64,000 bases of DNA, from assembly GCF_035181385.1 (NCBI RefSeq), contig NZ_JAXCJK010000002.1, positions 310,001-374,000 of the forward strand, read 5' to 3'. Position numbers and translations under genes: made by a program. Origin of the DNA: Moraxella sp035181385. GTDB taxonomy: Bacteria; Pseudomonadota; Gammaproteobacteria; Pseudomonadales; Moraxellaceae. This document shows positions 26,855-36,224 of this stretch, in pieces (the stretch's first letter is position 1; the number at the start of each line of letters is the position of its first letter). Under the pieces are notes generated by a model. That model made no database searches. It was not told the DNA's origin and saw nothing but the letters and a program-made list of their open reading frames with translations.

Positions 26855-28237
26855 ATGTCATTATTTGATGAAAGGGTGGTGTCGCCTGACAGAACCACTT
26901 TTTCGCTTGATTTTTGGCAGCGATGCCTACAAGAGCTGTCTTTTGAGGTGTCAGAGGCTGACTTTTTGCGTTGGCTATCACCGCTAAAACCAAGCATGGA
27001 TGGCGATGTGCTGGTATTGTCAGCGATTAACCAGTATTTTATCAATCGTGTTAATGAAGAGTATATTGATTTGATTGAGCGTCTGGTGCAAAAGCATGCA
27101 CCAGAGGGTGTGCATGCTGTGCGTTTGGAAGTGGCTCAAGTGACAGAGAGTGCCCCAAAAAGCGAAAAGCCAACCAAAAAAAGTAAAGTTAGCACCCAAA
27201 TTGAAGAGAGTGAGCAGATTGAAGAGGCTTACACCTTTGATGTATTTGTCAAAGGTAAATCAAATGCTTTTGCTTATAATGCTTGTTATGATTTGGCCAA
27301 GAAAGCAGGTGAGAGTTTGTACCCACTTGTATTTTTGTATGGCTCGTCAGGCTTGGGGAAGACGCATTTGATGCATGCGGTGGCGCACCGCTATCAAAAG
27401 TCTGGTTTGAGATTTTGCTGTTTGACCAAAGATCACTTTTTTCGCATCACTAAAGATGCTTTTCGTGATAATAAAGTTGATCAGCTGGTTAAGAGGATTT
27501 GCAAGGTGGACTTGCTGATTATTGATGATATTCATCTGATTAACGCAAAATCTGCACCAAAATTTTCAGAGCTGCTTTTGACGATTTTTAGTGAATTTAG
27601 TAAAAATAAACAGCATCGTATTATTCTGGCATCTGACAGGCAACCAACCCAATTAAATAATTTTGATGAGCGTTTTAAATCTCGTTTTTCAGGTGGGTTA
27701 AATTTGCTTATTGAGCCACCAGATATTGACATGCGTGTGCAAATCTTGGAAAAAAAGGCGAGCATGCTTAATATGGTACTGCCCAAAGAATGTGCTTTAT
27801 TTATTGCGCAGAATGTCGCACCAGATGTGCGACGCCTAGAAGGGGCGCTCAACCAAGTTCATGCCAATCATACCATGTTACAAGAGCCTGTGACGCTGAC
27901 ATTGGTGCGTCACGCCATTAAAGACCATGTTGAGGCTCGTGCACGAGCGGTTAATGCTGATAATATTCGTGATTTGGTGGCACAATACTATGGTGTATCC
28001 ACCAAAGATTTGATGGGTAAAAAGCGGGCTCGCAATATTGTGCGACCCCGTCAGATGGCGATGTCGCTCATTCGTGAGCTAACCCAAGATAGCTTCCCTG
28101 AAATTGGGCAGTTTTTTGGTGGTCGAGACCATACAACAGTCATGCATGCCTGTAAAGCGATTGAGGAATTGCGAGTCGGTGATGCTAAGGTAGAGAAAGC
28201 CTATCAGGCACTAAAAGCAACTTTGGAATTTGAGTGA
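26855..28237 (+). CDS. dnaA: Chromosomal replication initiator protein DnaA
   Basis: A 460-residue AAA+ initiator. Domain I is FWQRCLQELSFEVSEADF; a variable linker (KSEKPTKKSKVSTQIEE) follows; domain III has Walker A GSSGLGKTHLMHA (about residue 161) and Walker B IIDDIHLI; domain IV ends with the DnaA-box-binding helix GRDHTTVMHACKAI. ATG 26855 lies 9 bases after AAGGA; an ATG at 26849 would be too close. Confidence 0.96.
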   Translation: MSLFDERVVSPDRTTFSLDFWQRCLQELSFEVSEADFLRWLSPLKPSMDGDVLVLSAINQYFINRVNEEYIDLIERLVQKHAPEGVHAVRLEVAQVTESAPKSEKPTKKSKVSTQIEESEQIEEAYTFDVFVKGKSNAFAYNACYDLAKKAGESLYPLVFLYGSSGLGKTHLMHAVAHRYQKSGLRFCCLTKDHFFRITKDAFRDNKVDQLVKRICKVDLLIIDDIHLINAKSAPKFSELLLTIFSEFSKNKQHRIILASDRQPTQLNNFDERFKSRFSGGLNLLIEPPDIDMRVQILEKKASMLNMVLPKECALFIAQNVAPDVRRLEGALNQVHANHTMLQEPVTLTLVRHAIKDHVEARARAVNADNIRDLVAQYYGVSTKDLMGKKRARNIVRPRQMAMSLIRELTQDSFPEIGQFFGGRDHTTVMHACKAIEELRVGDAKVEKAYQALKATLEFE

Positions 28238-28321
28238 TGGATGTAAGCATTAAACAGAACTTGTGTTTACATCAAAAAGTGGGTACCATAAGCGGTAATA
28301 AAGTGTAATAGGAAGATAATA

Positions 28322-29476
28322 ATGAAATTAACCATCAGTCGTGATGTTTTGATCAATGCCATCAGTTTGGTTGCTAAGGCCGCTGATAAGCACCATCGTA
28401 TTGGACCAATTTTGGCAAATATTAAGTTTGTTTTGACAGAGGACTTACTAACGCTTGTGGCGTCTGATTTGGAGGTTGAGTTGACCGCCACTGTTAGCAT
28501 ACCTGAGGGTGCGTGCGTTGAAGCAGGTCAGACTACTTTACCTGCTGAAAAATTATTTGTCATTTGTAAGACTTTATCAGATGCTGTCATAACGCTTGAT
28601 GCCAATCAAACGCGTTGCTTGGTAACAGATGGCAGGGCAAAATATACCTTAAAAACTTTGCCAGCTCAGGACTTTCCTAGTATTGGTGAGCCAGGTATTA
28701 CTGTGTCGTTACAGATTTCTCGTGATATATTGCATGATTTAATCAGTCATACTCGATTTGCTATGGCAACCCAAGATGTGCGTCATTATTTGACAGGTAT
28801 GTTGTTTGAGATTGATGGGGATAAATTAACTGCCGTAGCAACTGACGGTCATCGTTTGGCGGTAGCACATCGAGTACTAGATGCAAACTACGATGAGCGA
28901 CGAATCATTATGCCTGGCAAGGCGGTTGGTGAGCTTGAACGGCTGCTTGGTGAGATTGCCAAAACCAGCAATGATGAGCAAGTATCGCTTAGTTTTGATG
29001 ATGAATTTATGCAAGTGTCGCTTGTATTTAGTGATGATAGTGAATATTGTGGAATGCAAGTGGGGGTTGTGGCAAGATTGATTGAGGGCAAGTTCCCTGA
29101 TTATCGTCGTGTGTTGCCGTCAAATTATGATAAATCGGTGGTGTTTAATGAAGAAGAGATGGGTGAAGTTTTGCGTCGCTTATCGATTTTGGTGAATAAG
29201 GATGCGCCAGGCGTACTGTTTAACTTTGCACAAGCCGATACCGTCAGAGTCAGTGTTAATAACCGAGAACAAGATGCCGCTGAGGAAAATTTGGCGGTCA
29301 GCTACGAGGGTGAGCCATTGGAGGTGTCGTTTAATGAGGCTTATTTGCGTGCGGTTTTAAGAGTGCTTAATGGTGATGTGCGTATTGAAATGACCGAGTC
29401 TGTTAAGCCTGCACTGATTTATCAAGTGGGTGATGAGATGAATCATCAATATGTCGTCATGCCGATGCGTGTGTAG
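28322..29476 (+). CDS. dnaN: DNA polymerase III beta sliding clamp
   Basis: A 384-residue clamp, somewhat longer than the E. coli protein (366). MKLTISRDVLINAISLV, the middle-domain TDGHRLAVAHRVL and the C-terminal YVVMPMRV that forms the partner-binding pocket are typical. Second gene of dnaA-dnaN-recF-gyrB. Confidence 0.96.
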   Translation: MKLTISRDVLINAISLVAKAADKHHRIGPILANIKFVLTEDLLTLVASDLEVELTATVSIPEGACVEAGQTTLPAEKLFVICKTLSDAVITLDANQTRCLVTDGRAKYTLKTLPAQDFPSIGEPGITVSLQISRDILHDLISHTRFAMATQDVRHYLTGMLFEIDGDKLTAVATDGHRLAVAHRVLDANYDERRIIMPGKAVGELERLLGEIAKTSNDEQVSLSFDDEFMQVSLVFSDDSEYCGMQVGVVARLIEGKFPDYRRVLPSNYDKSVVFNEEEMGEVLRRLSILVNKDAPGVLFNFAQADTVRVSVNNREQDAAEENLAVSYEGEPLEVSFNEAYLRAVLRVLNGDVRIEMTESVKPALIYQVGDEMNHQYVVMPMRV

Positions 29477-29502
29477 GTAATTGTATTGCGATTGTATCAA
29501 GT

Positions 29503-30651
29503 ATGATTAACGAGTTACGCATACATACCTTGCGAAATCTATCCCAAGCATCTTTGTTATTAGCAGATTGCAATTTGATTATTGGGAAGAATGGCAGTGG
29601 AAAAACATCGCTATTAGAAGCGGTGTTTTTACTTTCTCGGGGAAAAAGTTTTCGCCATCATGAACCCAAACGCTACATTCAGCACCACGCCAAATCTTGC
29701 ACCGTCTGGGCGAGCATTGACCATTTGCAGACCATCGCCATCCAAAAGCAACTTGACTCATCAAACTTTGCTACAACACTATTAAAGGTAAATCAAAATA
29801 CTGTAAATAGTCAAAGTACTTTATCATTTTTACTACCAACATTACTGATTGATCCGACTGGTATGATGGTCTTAGAAGAGGGTAGTGCCAATCGCAGGCA
29901 GATGTTAGACTGGCTAGTGTTTCATGTGGAACATCAATTTTACCCAGAATGGCTGTCTTATCAAAGATTATTAAAACAGCGTAATTCTTTATTAAAATCG
30001 CCTTTTTTATCCCTAAGTGAGCTGAATGCTTGGGATTGTGCTTTATCGGTACATGCCGCTGCTTTACATGAATGTAGACAAAAGGTATTTGATGAATGGC
30101 AAAGTTTTTTTAATCAAATGATAGGGCGATTGTTACCAAGCTATCAAGACGAACTGTATTTGACTTATCAGGCAGGTTTTGATGTAAAGACGGGTTTGTT
30201 TGAGACCTTGAAAAATCGGCTTGAACAGGATAAGGAGCTTGGCTATACCCGTGTAGGTGCTCACCGTGCAGATGTGATGGTGGGTTTAAAGCAGGTGAAT
30301 AAAGATGGTGTGAAATTGCGAGAGCAGGCAGTAAATGTACTATCTCGTGGCGAAAAAAAACTGTTGATTATTGCTTTAAAGCTGTCTCAGTTGCAAATGA
30401 TTTGTCGGTATCTAAAAAATGTTAAACCTGTCGTTTTGATTGACGATATTGATGCTGAGCTTGATGATGAGGCGATGGAGGTGTTTTTTGATACAGTATT
30501 ATCTTTACCTTGTCAGCTTTTTATTACCAGTCTGCAAGACAGTACAGCTGATAAAATCTGTCAAAAAATGATGAAAAATAATCGACATATAAATGAGTTG
30601 AAAGTGTTCCATGTGGAGCAGGGTGAGATTTTTGAAAAAAGCGGGTGTTAA
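29503..30651 (+). CDS. recF: DNA replication and repair protein RecF
   Basis: A 382-residue SMC-like ATPase in gap repair. INELRIHTLRNLSQASL opens the protein; Walker A is LIIGKNGSGKTSLLEAV; the signature SRGEKKLLIIALKLSQ and Walker B VLIDDIDAELDD follow. Two parS-like palindromes lie within the gene, one encoding VFHVEH in the middle and one encoding VFHVEQ near the C-terminus. Confidence 0.94.
   Translation: MINELRIHTLRNLSQASLLLADCNLIIGKNGSGKTSLLEAVFLLSRGKSFRHHEPKRYIQHHAKSCTVWASIDHLQTIAIQKQLDSSNFATTLLKVNQNTVNSQSTLSFLLPTLLIDPTGMMVLEEGSANRRQMLDWLVFHVEHQFYPEWLSYQRLLKQRNSLLKSPFLSLSELNAWDCALSVHAAALHECRQKVFDEWQSFFNQMIGRLLPSYQDELYLTYQAGFDVKTGLFETLKNRLEQDKELGYTRVGAHRADVMVGLKQVNKDGVKLREQAVNVLSRGEKKLLIIALKLSQLQMICRYLKNVKPVVLIDDIDAELDDEAMEVFFDTVLSLPCQLFITSLQDSTADKICQKMMKNNRHINELKVFHVEQGEIFEKSGC
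29928..29943. other. parS-like palindrome 6 (inside recF)
   Basis: TGTTTCATGTGGAACA, the exact reverse form of the site 1 type, 14-15 of 16 to ParB consensus variants. About 3.3 kb right of oriC. Confidence 0.6.
30605..30620. other. parS-like palindrome 7 (inside recF 3' end)
   Basis: TGTTCCATGTGGAGCA matches TGTTCCACGTGGAACA at 14 of 16 positions; about 4 kb right of oriC. Confidence 0.5.
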
Positions 30652-30795
30652 GGGTTGAAAGTGTATTATTTTATTGGGGTTTGGGCGGTGTTTATCCATG
30701 CTTTTTTTTGAAAAAAATGCTATAATAATACTTATTTTTGATATTTGATTGTGCTTATTAAGGTGTCAAATAAGTGCAATATCTAAGGATTTTTC

Positions 30796-33252
30796 ATGAC
30801 TGAGCAAACGCAACACAGCGAATCTCACAACCCTCAAAATAATGAATACAGCTCAAAAAACATCCGAGTTTTAAGGGGGCTTGAGGCAGTGCGTGTCCGT
30901 CCGGGCATGTACATTGGCGATACCGATGATGGCACAGGTCTGCATCATATGGTGTTTGAGGTGGTGGACAATGCCATTGATGAGGCTTTGGCTGGGCATT
31001 GTGATGAGATTAATATCGTGATTCATGAGGATGAATCGGTGTCGGTCATGGACAACGGCCGTGGCATTCCTGTGGATATTCACCCAGAAGAAGGGGTGTC
31101 TGCAGCACAAGTTATTATGACGGTTCTGCACGCTGGCGGTAAGTTTGATGACAACTCCTATAAAGTCTCTGGCGGCCTGCATGGCGTTGGTGTATCGGTG
31201 GTTAATGCTTTGTCCAAAAGATTGATTTTAAATATTTGGCGTGATGGATATTCGTATACTCAAAATTATACTGATGGCGTGCCTGACTTTGAGTTAAGGC
31301 AAGTTGAGCCGACTGATCGGACTGGTACGCAGGTTAGATTCTATCCAAGTGATGAGATTTTTAGTGGCACAATTTTTGATTACGATATTCTTGCCAAGCG
31401 TCTGCGTGAACTATCTTTTTTAAATTCTGGTGTGCGTATTGTACTGACTGATGAGCGAGATGATAGAGTTCAGGTTTTTGAGCATAAAGGAGGGCTATCT
31501 GAATTTGTTACTTTCATCAATGAGGGTAAGCAGACCCTGAACGATATTTTTCATTTTACCGCACAAGGAGTAGAGGGTATTGGTGTGGAGGTGGCTCTAC
31601 AATGGTCGGATAGCTACACAGAAAAAGTGCTGTGCTTTACCAATAATATACCGCAAAAAGATGGGGGTACGCATTTATCGGGGTTTCGTTCGGCACTCAC
31701 TCGCTGTCTAAATCACTACATGGAAAGTGAAAACATTGGCAAAAAAGAAAAGGTTCAGGTAACAGGTGATGATGCACGAGAAGGTTTGGTGGCGATTGTC
31801 TCTGTCAAAGTTCCTGACCCAAAATTCAGTTCTCAGACTAAAGATAAACTGGTGTCTAGTGAGGTAAAGTCTGCTGTTGAAACGACCATGCACGAACGCC
31901 TAAGTGAGTATCTACTGGAAAATCCAGCGGCTGCCAAAGCCATTTCTGGTAAAATTATTGATGCAGCTCGTGCTAGAGAGGCGGCTCGCAAGGCTCGTGA
32001 AATGACTCGCCGTAAGACTTCGCTGGATATTGCAGGTTTGCCAGGTAAGCTGGCTGATTGTCAAGAAAAAGATCCTGCTTTGTCCGAACTGTATATTGTT
32101 GAGGGTGATTCGGCAGGTGGTAGTGCCAAGCAGGGTCGTAACCGTAAAATGCAGGCGATTTTACCATTAAAAGGCAAGATTTTAAATGTAGAGCGTGCCA
32201 GATTTGACAAGATGCTCTCATCTGCTGAGGTTGGAACGCTCATCACGGCACTTGGCACTGGTATTGGTGCTGATGAATATAATGTTGATAAACTTCGCTA
32301 TCACAAAATCATCATTATGACCGATGCGGATGTAGATGGCTCTCATATTCGCACATTGCTTTTGACTTTCTTTTTTCGCCAAATGCCAGAACTGATTGAG
32401 CGTGGGCATATTTATATCGCTCAACCGCCATTATATAAAGTCAAAAAAGGCAAGCATGAGCTTTATTTAAAAGATGATGAGGCGTTAAAATCTTATTTGC
32501 TGTCATCAACAATTGATGAAAACCAGCTGTTTTTAAGTAAAGATGCACCTGCAATTACTGGCATGGCACTTGAAAAATTGCTCAATAATTATAACCAATC
32601 ACAGGTTGTTAAAAGCCGATTGCAAAATAAATATCCACCACAATTGCTTGATGCCTTAACCTTGATACCGAAGTTTGATGCTGATTTTAAAGATAAATCT
32701 AGCGTTCAAGCATGGGCGGATAAGCTGCAAGTTAAATTGAGTGAGATTGCTGGTAATTTATCGCCACAAGTGGCGTTGATTGAAGCTGTGAGTTCTGATG
32801 ATGCTCAAAAGCAGCAATGGTTACCTCGAGTAACGATATTTGTTCATCGTTTGCCTCAATATTATACACTTGATGCGGGATTTTTAAATTCTGCTGAGTA
32901 TGCAAGGTTATATAGGTTATCTGGTGAATGGAATACGGTACTGGGGGTTGATGCATTTTTGCGTCGTGGCGAGAAGGATTTGGCAATCAAAGACTTTCAT
33001 TATTTGTGGGGGTATATGATGGCGGATGCACGGCGTGGTATGAGCATACAGCGTTACAAGGGTTTGGGTGAGATGAATGCCGATCAGCTTTGGGAGACCA
33101 CGATGGACCCAGAGAATCGTCGAATGCTTAAAATCACCATTGAAGACGCCATCGCAGCGGACCACCTGTTTAATTGCCTGATGGGTGATGAGGTTGAGCC
33201 ACGCCGTATTTTTATTGAGGAAAATGCATTGAATGCTGATGTAGATATCTAA
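30796..33252 (+). CDS. gyrB: DNA gyrase subunit B
   Basis: An 818-residue type IIA topoisomerase subunit. The GHKL ATPase domain shows VVDNAIDEALAG, DNGRGIPVDIHP and HAGGKFDDNSYKVSGGLHGV; the TOPRIM domain has EGDSAGGSAKQGRNR (about residue 435) and MTDADVDGSHIRTLL; the tail has RRGMSIQRYKGLGEMN. A -10-like TATAAT lies at 30721-30726, about 70 bases upstream. Confidence 0.97.
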   Translation: MTEQTQHSESHNPQNNEYSSKNIRVLRGLEAVRVRPGMYIGDTDDGTGLHHMVFEVVDNAIDEALAGHCDEINIVIHEDESVSVMDNGRGIPVDIHPEEGVSAAQVIMTVLHAGGKFDDNSYKVSGGLHGVGVSVVNALSKRLILNIWRDGYSYTQNYTDGVPDFELRQVEPTDRTGTQVRFYPSDEIFSGTIFDYDILAKRLRELSFLNSGVRIVLTDERDDRVQVFEHKGGLSEFVTFINEGKQTLNDIFHFTAQGVEGIGVEVALQWSDSYTEKVLCFTNNIPQKDGGTHLSGFRSALTRCLNHYMESENIGKKEKVQVTGDDAREGLVAIVSVKVPDPKFSSQTKDKLVSSEVKSAVETTMHERLSEYLLENPAAAKAISGKIIDAARAREAARKAREMTRRKTSLDIAGLPGKLADCQEKDPALSELYIVEGDSAGGSAKQGRNRKMQAILPLKGKILNVERARFDKMLSSAEVGTLITALGTGIGADEYNVDKLRYHKIIIMTDADVDGSHIRTLLLTFFFRQMPELIERGHIYIAQPPLYKVKKGKHELYLKDDEALKSYLLSSTIDENQLFLSKDAPAITGMALEKLLNNYNQSQVVKSRLQNKYPPQLLDALTLIPKFDADFKDKSSVQAWADKLQVKLSEIAGNLSPQVALIEAVSSDDAQKQQWLPRVTIFVHRLPQYYTLDAGFLNSAEYARLYRLSGEWNTVLGVDAFLRRGEKDLAIKDFHYLWGYMMADARRGMSIQRYKGLGEMNADQLWETTMDPENRRMLKITIEDAIAADHLFNCLMGDEVEPRRIFIEENALNADVDI

Positions 33253-33276
33253 TTCATCAGGCTTATTACCCCTATC

Positions 33277-33316
33277 AAAATGCGGCTGCTGATCATTCCA
33301 GTCGCATTTTTTGTTT
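33277..33316 (+). terminator. gyrB terminator
   Basis: AAAATGCGGCTG and CAGTCGCATTTT pair over 12 bp including one G-U, with a 10-base loop, followed by a T-rich tail. In the rest of 33317-33510 I see nothing further. Confidence 0.75.
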
Positions 33317-33512
33317 TTTGATTAAAAAAATGACTCTGCACCAGTAGTCTACCCCATGCTAGACCAGAAACATGAGGTATAACACTAAGTTAAGCACTTA
33401 TAAGCTCAAAAAAGATTATCAAATGCTTTTGTATTATTAAGTAAGATTTTTTGATTTTTCTAGTCTAGGGCCTAAGTAATTATTTGGGTTTGTATAGTAT
33501 TTAGAAGGGTGT

Positions 33513-33553
33513 AAAAATCCTGCAGAAATTAGGGTAACTTTTGTAGGATTTTT
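33513..33553 (-). terminator. blc terminator
   Basis: AAAAATCCTGCA and TGTAGGATTTTT form a 12-bp stem with one G-U pair; on the minus strand it lies just after the lipocalin stop codon and ends in TTTTT. Confidence 0.65.
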
Positions 33554-33561
33554 TTAGGATT

Positions 33562-34107
33562 TTATTCATCAAAAACCAAATCTTGGGTGGGATAGCCTTG
33601 TGATTTGGCAAGTGCAATGTAGCGGTTTTGGATATCCGTAGGCATTTGCTCACGAGCCAAAAGCCACAAATAACGCTTGTCAGGCGTACCAACCATCGCA
33701 TAGCGGTAATCGTCATCAAGTGCCAGCACCCAATAATCGGCATTGCCAATACCCAATGCTCTGACAAACTTGGGGGCAAAATTTACCTTAAGTTTGGCAT
33801 CGCCCACAGGTTTTGCGATGGCGTGTGCTTGGATACGCTTGCCATCTTTGTTAAGGCAGCTATTGACCACCTGCACCACGGTTTGTTCGCCATCTTTGGT
33901 CAAGGTGTAATTTGCCCTGCTGTCTTTAGTGCAGTTTCTTTGAAAAAACATGGGCAATCTTGCCACTTCTTGCCAAGAACCCATATAGCGTGGCAAATCA
34001 ACCTTTGCCACGGTGGCAGGTGGGTTGGTGGGGGTATTGGGCATACTGGTGCAAGCGGTCAATCCTAAAACAAGGGTTATACAAAGACCCATTACAATAC
34101 GAGACAT
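33562..34107 (-). CDS. blc: Outer-membrane lipocalin Blc
   Basis: A 181-residue bacterial lipocalin. The signal peptide ends in the lipobox LTAC; the lipocalin start motif GxW is in LPRYMGSWQEVARLPMFFQR, and the conserved DYWVLALDDDYRYAMVGTP and LWLLAREQ follow. Bacterial lipocalins bind fatty acids or lysophospholipids during envelope stress. ATG 34107 follows AAGGA. Confidence 0.92.
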   Translation of the reverse strand: MSRIVMGLCITLVLGLTACTSMPNTPTNPPATVAKVDLPRYMGSWQEVARLPMFFQRNCTKDSRANYTLTKDGEQTVVQVVNSCLNKDGKRIQAHAIAKPVGDAKLKVNFAPKFVRALGIGNADYWVLALDDDYRYAMVGTPDKRYLWLLAREQMPTDIQNRYIALAKSQGYPTQDLVFDE

Positions 34108-34192
34108 AAAAATCCTTAAAAGACAAAAGTGTTTAAACAAAGGGGTATGGTAGAGTACAAAATATGATATACCATAAAAGTGATAAAATACA

Positions 34193-34327
34193 ATGGCATG
34201 GAGAAGAAAAAACTTTTATCTTTTTATCAAAGAATGCGAGTTTCGTTTTAACTATGGCTTGCCTATAATCGGCTTAGAATACCCAGAAAATGGTGTGGGG
34301 TTTAGGGCTTATCTACTACAGCCCTAA
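34193..34327 (+). pseudogene. Probable IS1595-like transposase C-terminal fragment
   Basis: A 44-codon frame reads NFYLFIKECEFRFNYG, a string resembling the C-terminal part of IS1595/IS1016-type transposases, then diverges and stops. No transposase body or inverted repeats are seen around it, so it is a decayed tail. The family call is from memory of the motif and is tentative. Confidence 0.45.
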
Positions 34328-34474
34328 ACATTTTAATAAATCGTCAACATCTTGATATTCTGAAAAATTTATTTTTGAAAATCCATAACCAATGTAGCTG
34401 TCTTTAATCAATTCTGTTGGACTTCTATGAAATAAAATCACACCAATCTTTCCGTTTACATTTAAAAAATTATC
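34316..34474 (-). pseudogene. Unidentified gene remnant (3' end)
   Basis: On the minus strand a frame without a start codon reads NGKIGVILFHRSPTELIKD, then YIGYGFSKINFSEYQDVDD and ends CLGL-stop. It has protein-like composition but is cut by an in-frame stop at its 5' end. It overlaps the end of the opposing transposase fragment. Family unknown. Confidence 0.4.
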
Positions 34475-34575
34475 CTAGCACAGTTTGATAAAATTCTCAC
34501 GAAAAATCTTGGTCGCCAAATCCATCAAAAAATGTTAAAATATCAAGCAATTTTTCCCCAATAAAGGCAATCCAA

Positions 34576-36138
34576 ATGACCAAAAATATCACCGCCGACC
34601 GCATTTTAATCCTAGACTTTGGCTCACAATACAGCCAGCTTATCGCTCGCCGTGTGCGTGAAATTGGCGTGTACAGTGAGTTGCACCCTTTTGATGTTGC
34701 CGATAATTTTATCCAAAACTTTGGGGCAAAAGGCGTGATTTTATCAGGCGGGCCCGAAAGCGTGTATATGGACGGTAGCCCCAAAATCCCCCAAGCGGTG
34801 TTTGACCTTGGCGTGCCTGTTTTGGGCATTTGCTACGGCTTTCAGGCGATGACGGCACAGCTTGGCGGGGTGGTGCAAGCAGGCGACATCAAAGAATTTG
34901 GCTATGCCAAAATTGACATTGTCGCCCAAGACAAATTGCTAGCCGATACGGCAGATGCCCACAACCAATCGCAAGTGTGGATGAGCCACGGCGATAAAGT
35001 TGCCAAATTGGCAGACGGATTTGTCGCCACATCAAGCACGCCAAGCTGTCCGTTTGCGTCCGCATCGGACGAAAATCGCCAGTTGTACGGCGTGCAATTT
35101 CACCCAGAAGTTACCCATTCGCAAAAAGGCACGCAAATGCTACAAAACTTTGTCCACAGCATTTGTGGCTGTGGCAAGGCGTGGAACTCAGACAGCATCA
35201 TTGAGATGCGTATCAAACAATTACAAGCACAAATCGGCGATAATGAAGTGCTTTTGGGCTTGTCTGGCGGTGTGGACAGCTCGGTGGTGGCTGCGCTTTT
35301 GCACCGTGCCATTGGCGATAAATTGACCTGCGTGTTTGTGGACAATGGGTTACTTCGCCTAAACGAAGGCGACCAAGTGATGCAAATGTTTGCCGATAAT
35401 ATGGGTATCAAAGTGATTCGTGCCGATGCCGAAAACCGCTTTTTGGACGCACTAAAAGGCGTAACCGACCCAGAAGCCAAACGCAAAATCATCGGACGAG
35501 AATTTATTGAAGTGTTTAGCGATGAAGCACGCAAATTAAACGGCATTAAATTTTTGGCACAAGGGACAATTTACCCTGATGTGATTGAATCCGCCAAAAG
35601 CAAAAACGGCAAGGCACACACCATCAAATCGCACCACAATGTCGGCGGATTGCCTGATGATTTGGCGTTTGAATTGGTTGAGCCTTTGCGTGATTTGTTT
35701 AAAGACGAAGTGCGAAAAATTGGCGTGGCACTTGGGTTGCCTGCCGAAATGATTTATCGCCACCCTTTTCCCGGCCCAGGGCTTGGCGTGCGGATTTTGG
35801 GCGAAGTCAAAAAAGAGTATGCCGATATTTTGCGAGTGGCGGACGATATTTTTATGCAAGAGCTTCGTGCGTCTGGCTGGTACGACAAAACCGCCCAAGC
35901 CTTTGCGGTGTTTCAGCCGATTAAATCGGTGGGCGTGGTCGGCGACGGTCGCCGTTATGCGTGGGTGATTGCCCTCAGAGCAGTGGAGACGGTGGATTTT
36001 ATGACCGCGCGTTTTGCCCATTTGCCTTATGATTTGGTGGATAAAATCTCAACACGCATTATGAATGAAATCACTGATGTCTCTCGTGTGGTCTATGATG
36101 TGTCTAGCAAACCGCCTGCGACGATTGAGTGGGAGTAA
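34576..36138 (+). CDS. guaA: GMP synthase (glutamine-hydrolysing)
   Basis: A 520-residue enzyme aminating XMP to GMP. The class I amidotransferase domain has ILILDFGSQYSQLIARRVRE, the catalytic Cys in GICYGFQAM, and HPEVTHSQKG; the ATP pyrophosphatase domain has LGLSGGVDSSVVAALLHRA; the end is SSKPPATIEWE. Base composition is visibly richer in G and C than gyrB or the next gene (about 47-55 per cent in sampled 60-base lines, against about a third in gyrB), suggesting different ancestry. Confidence 0.97.
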   Translation: MTKNITADRILILDFGSQYSQLIARRVREIGVYSELHPFDVADNFIQNFGAKGVILSGGPESVYMDGSPKIPQAVFDLGVPVLGICYGFQAMTAQLGGVVQAGDIKEFGYAKIDIVAQDKLLADTADAHNQSQVWMSHGDKVAKLADGFVATSSTPSCPFASASDENRQLYGVQFHPEVTHSQKGTQMLQNFVHSICGCGKAWNSDSIIEMRIKQLQAQIGDNEVLLGLSGGVDSSVVAALLHRAIGDKLTCVFVDNGLLRLNEGDQVMQMFADNMGIKVIRADAENRFLDALKGVTDPEAKRKIIGREFIEVFSDEARKLNGIKFLAQGTIYPDVIESAKSKNGKAHTIKSHHNVGGLPDDLAFELVEPLRDLFKDEVRKIGVALGLPAEMIYRHPFPGPGLGVRILGEVKKEYADILRVADDIFMQELRASGWYDKTAQAFAVFQPIKSVGVVGDGRRYAWVIALRAVETVDFMTARFAHLPYDLVDKISTRIMNEITDVSRVVYDVSSKPPATIEWE

Positions 36139-36143
36139 TTGAT

Positions 36144-36172
36144 AAAACTGGCTCTTTGGGGTCAGTTTTTAT
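36144..36172 (+). terminator. guaA terminator
   Basis: AAAACTG (36144-36150) and CAGTTTT (36163-36169) form a 7-bp stem followed by TTTATTT. Confidence 0.55.
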
Positions 36173-36224
36173 TTATAAGATAATTGATTGAAAAAATGCA
36201 CAACAAACCTTTTTAAATACTGTA

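Noticed and set aside
35536..36021. Long open frame antisense to guaA
   Set aside because: It is a by-product of GC-richer codon use in guaA; it has no family motifs or ribosome binding site.
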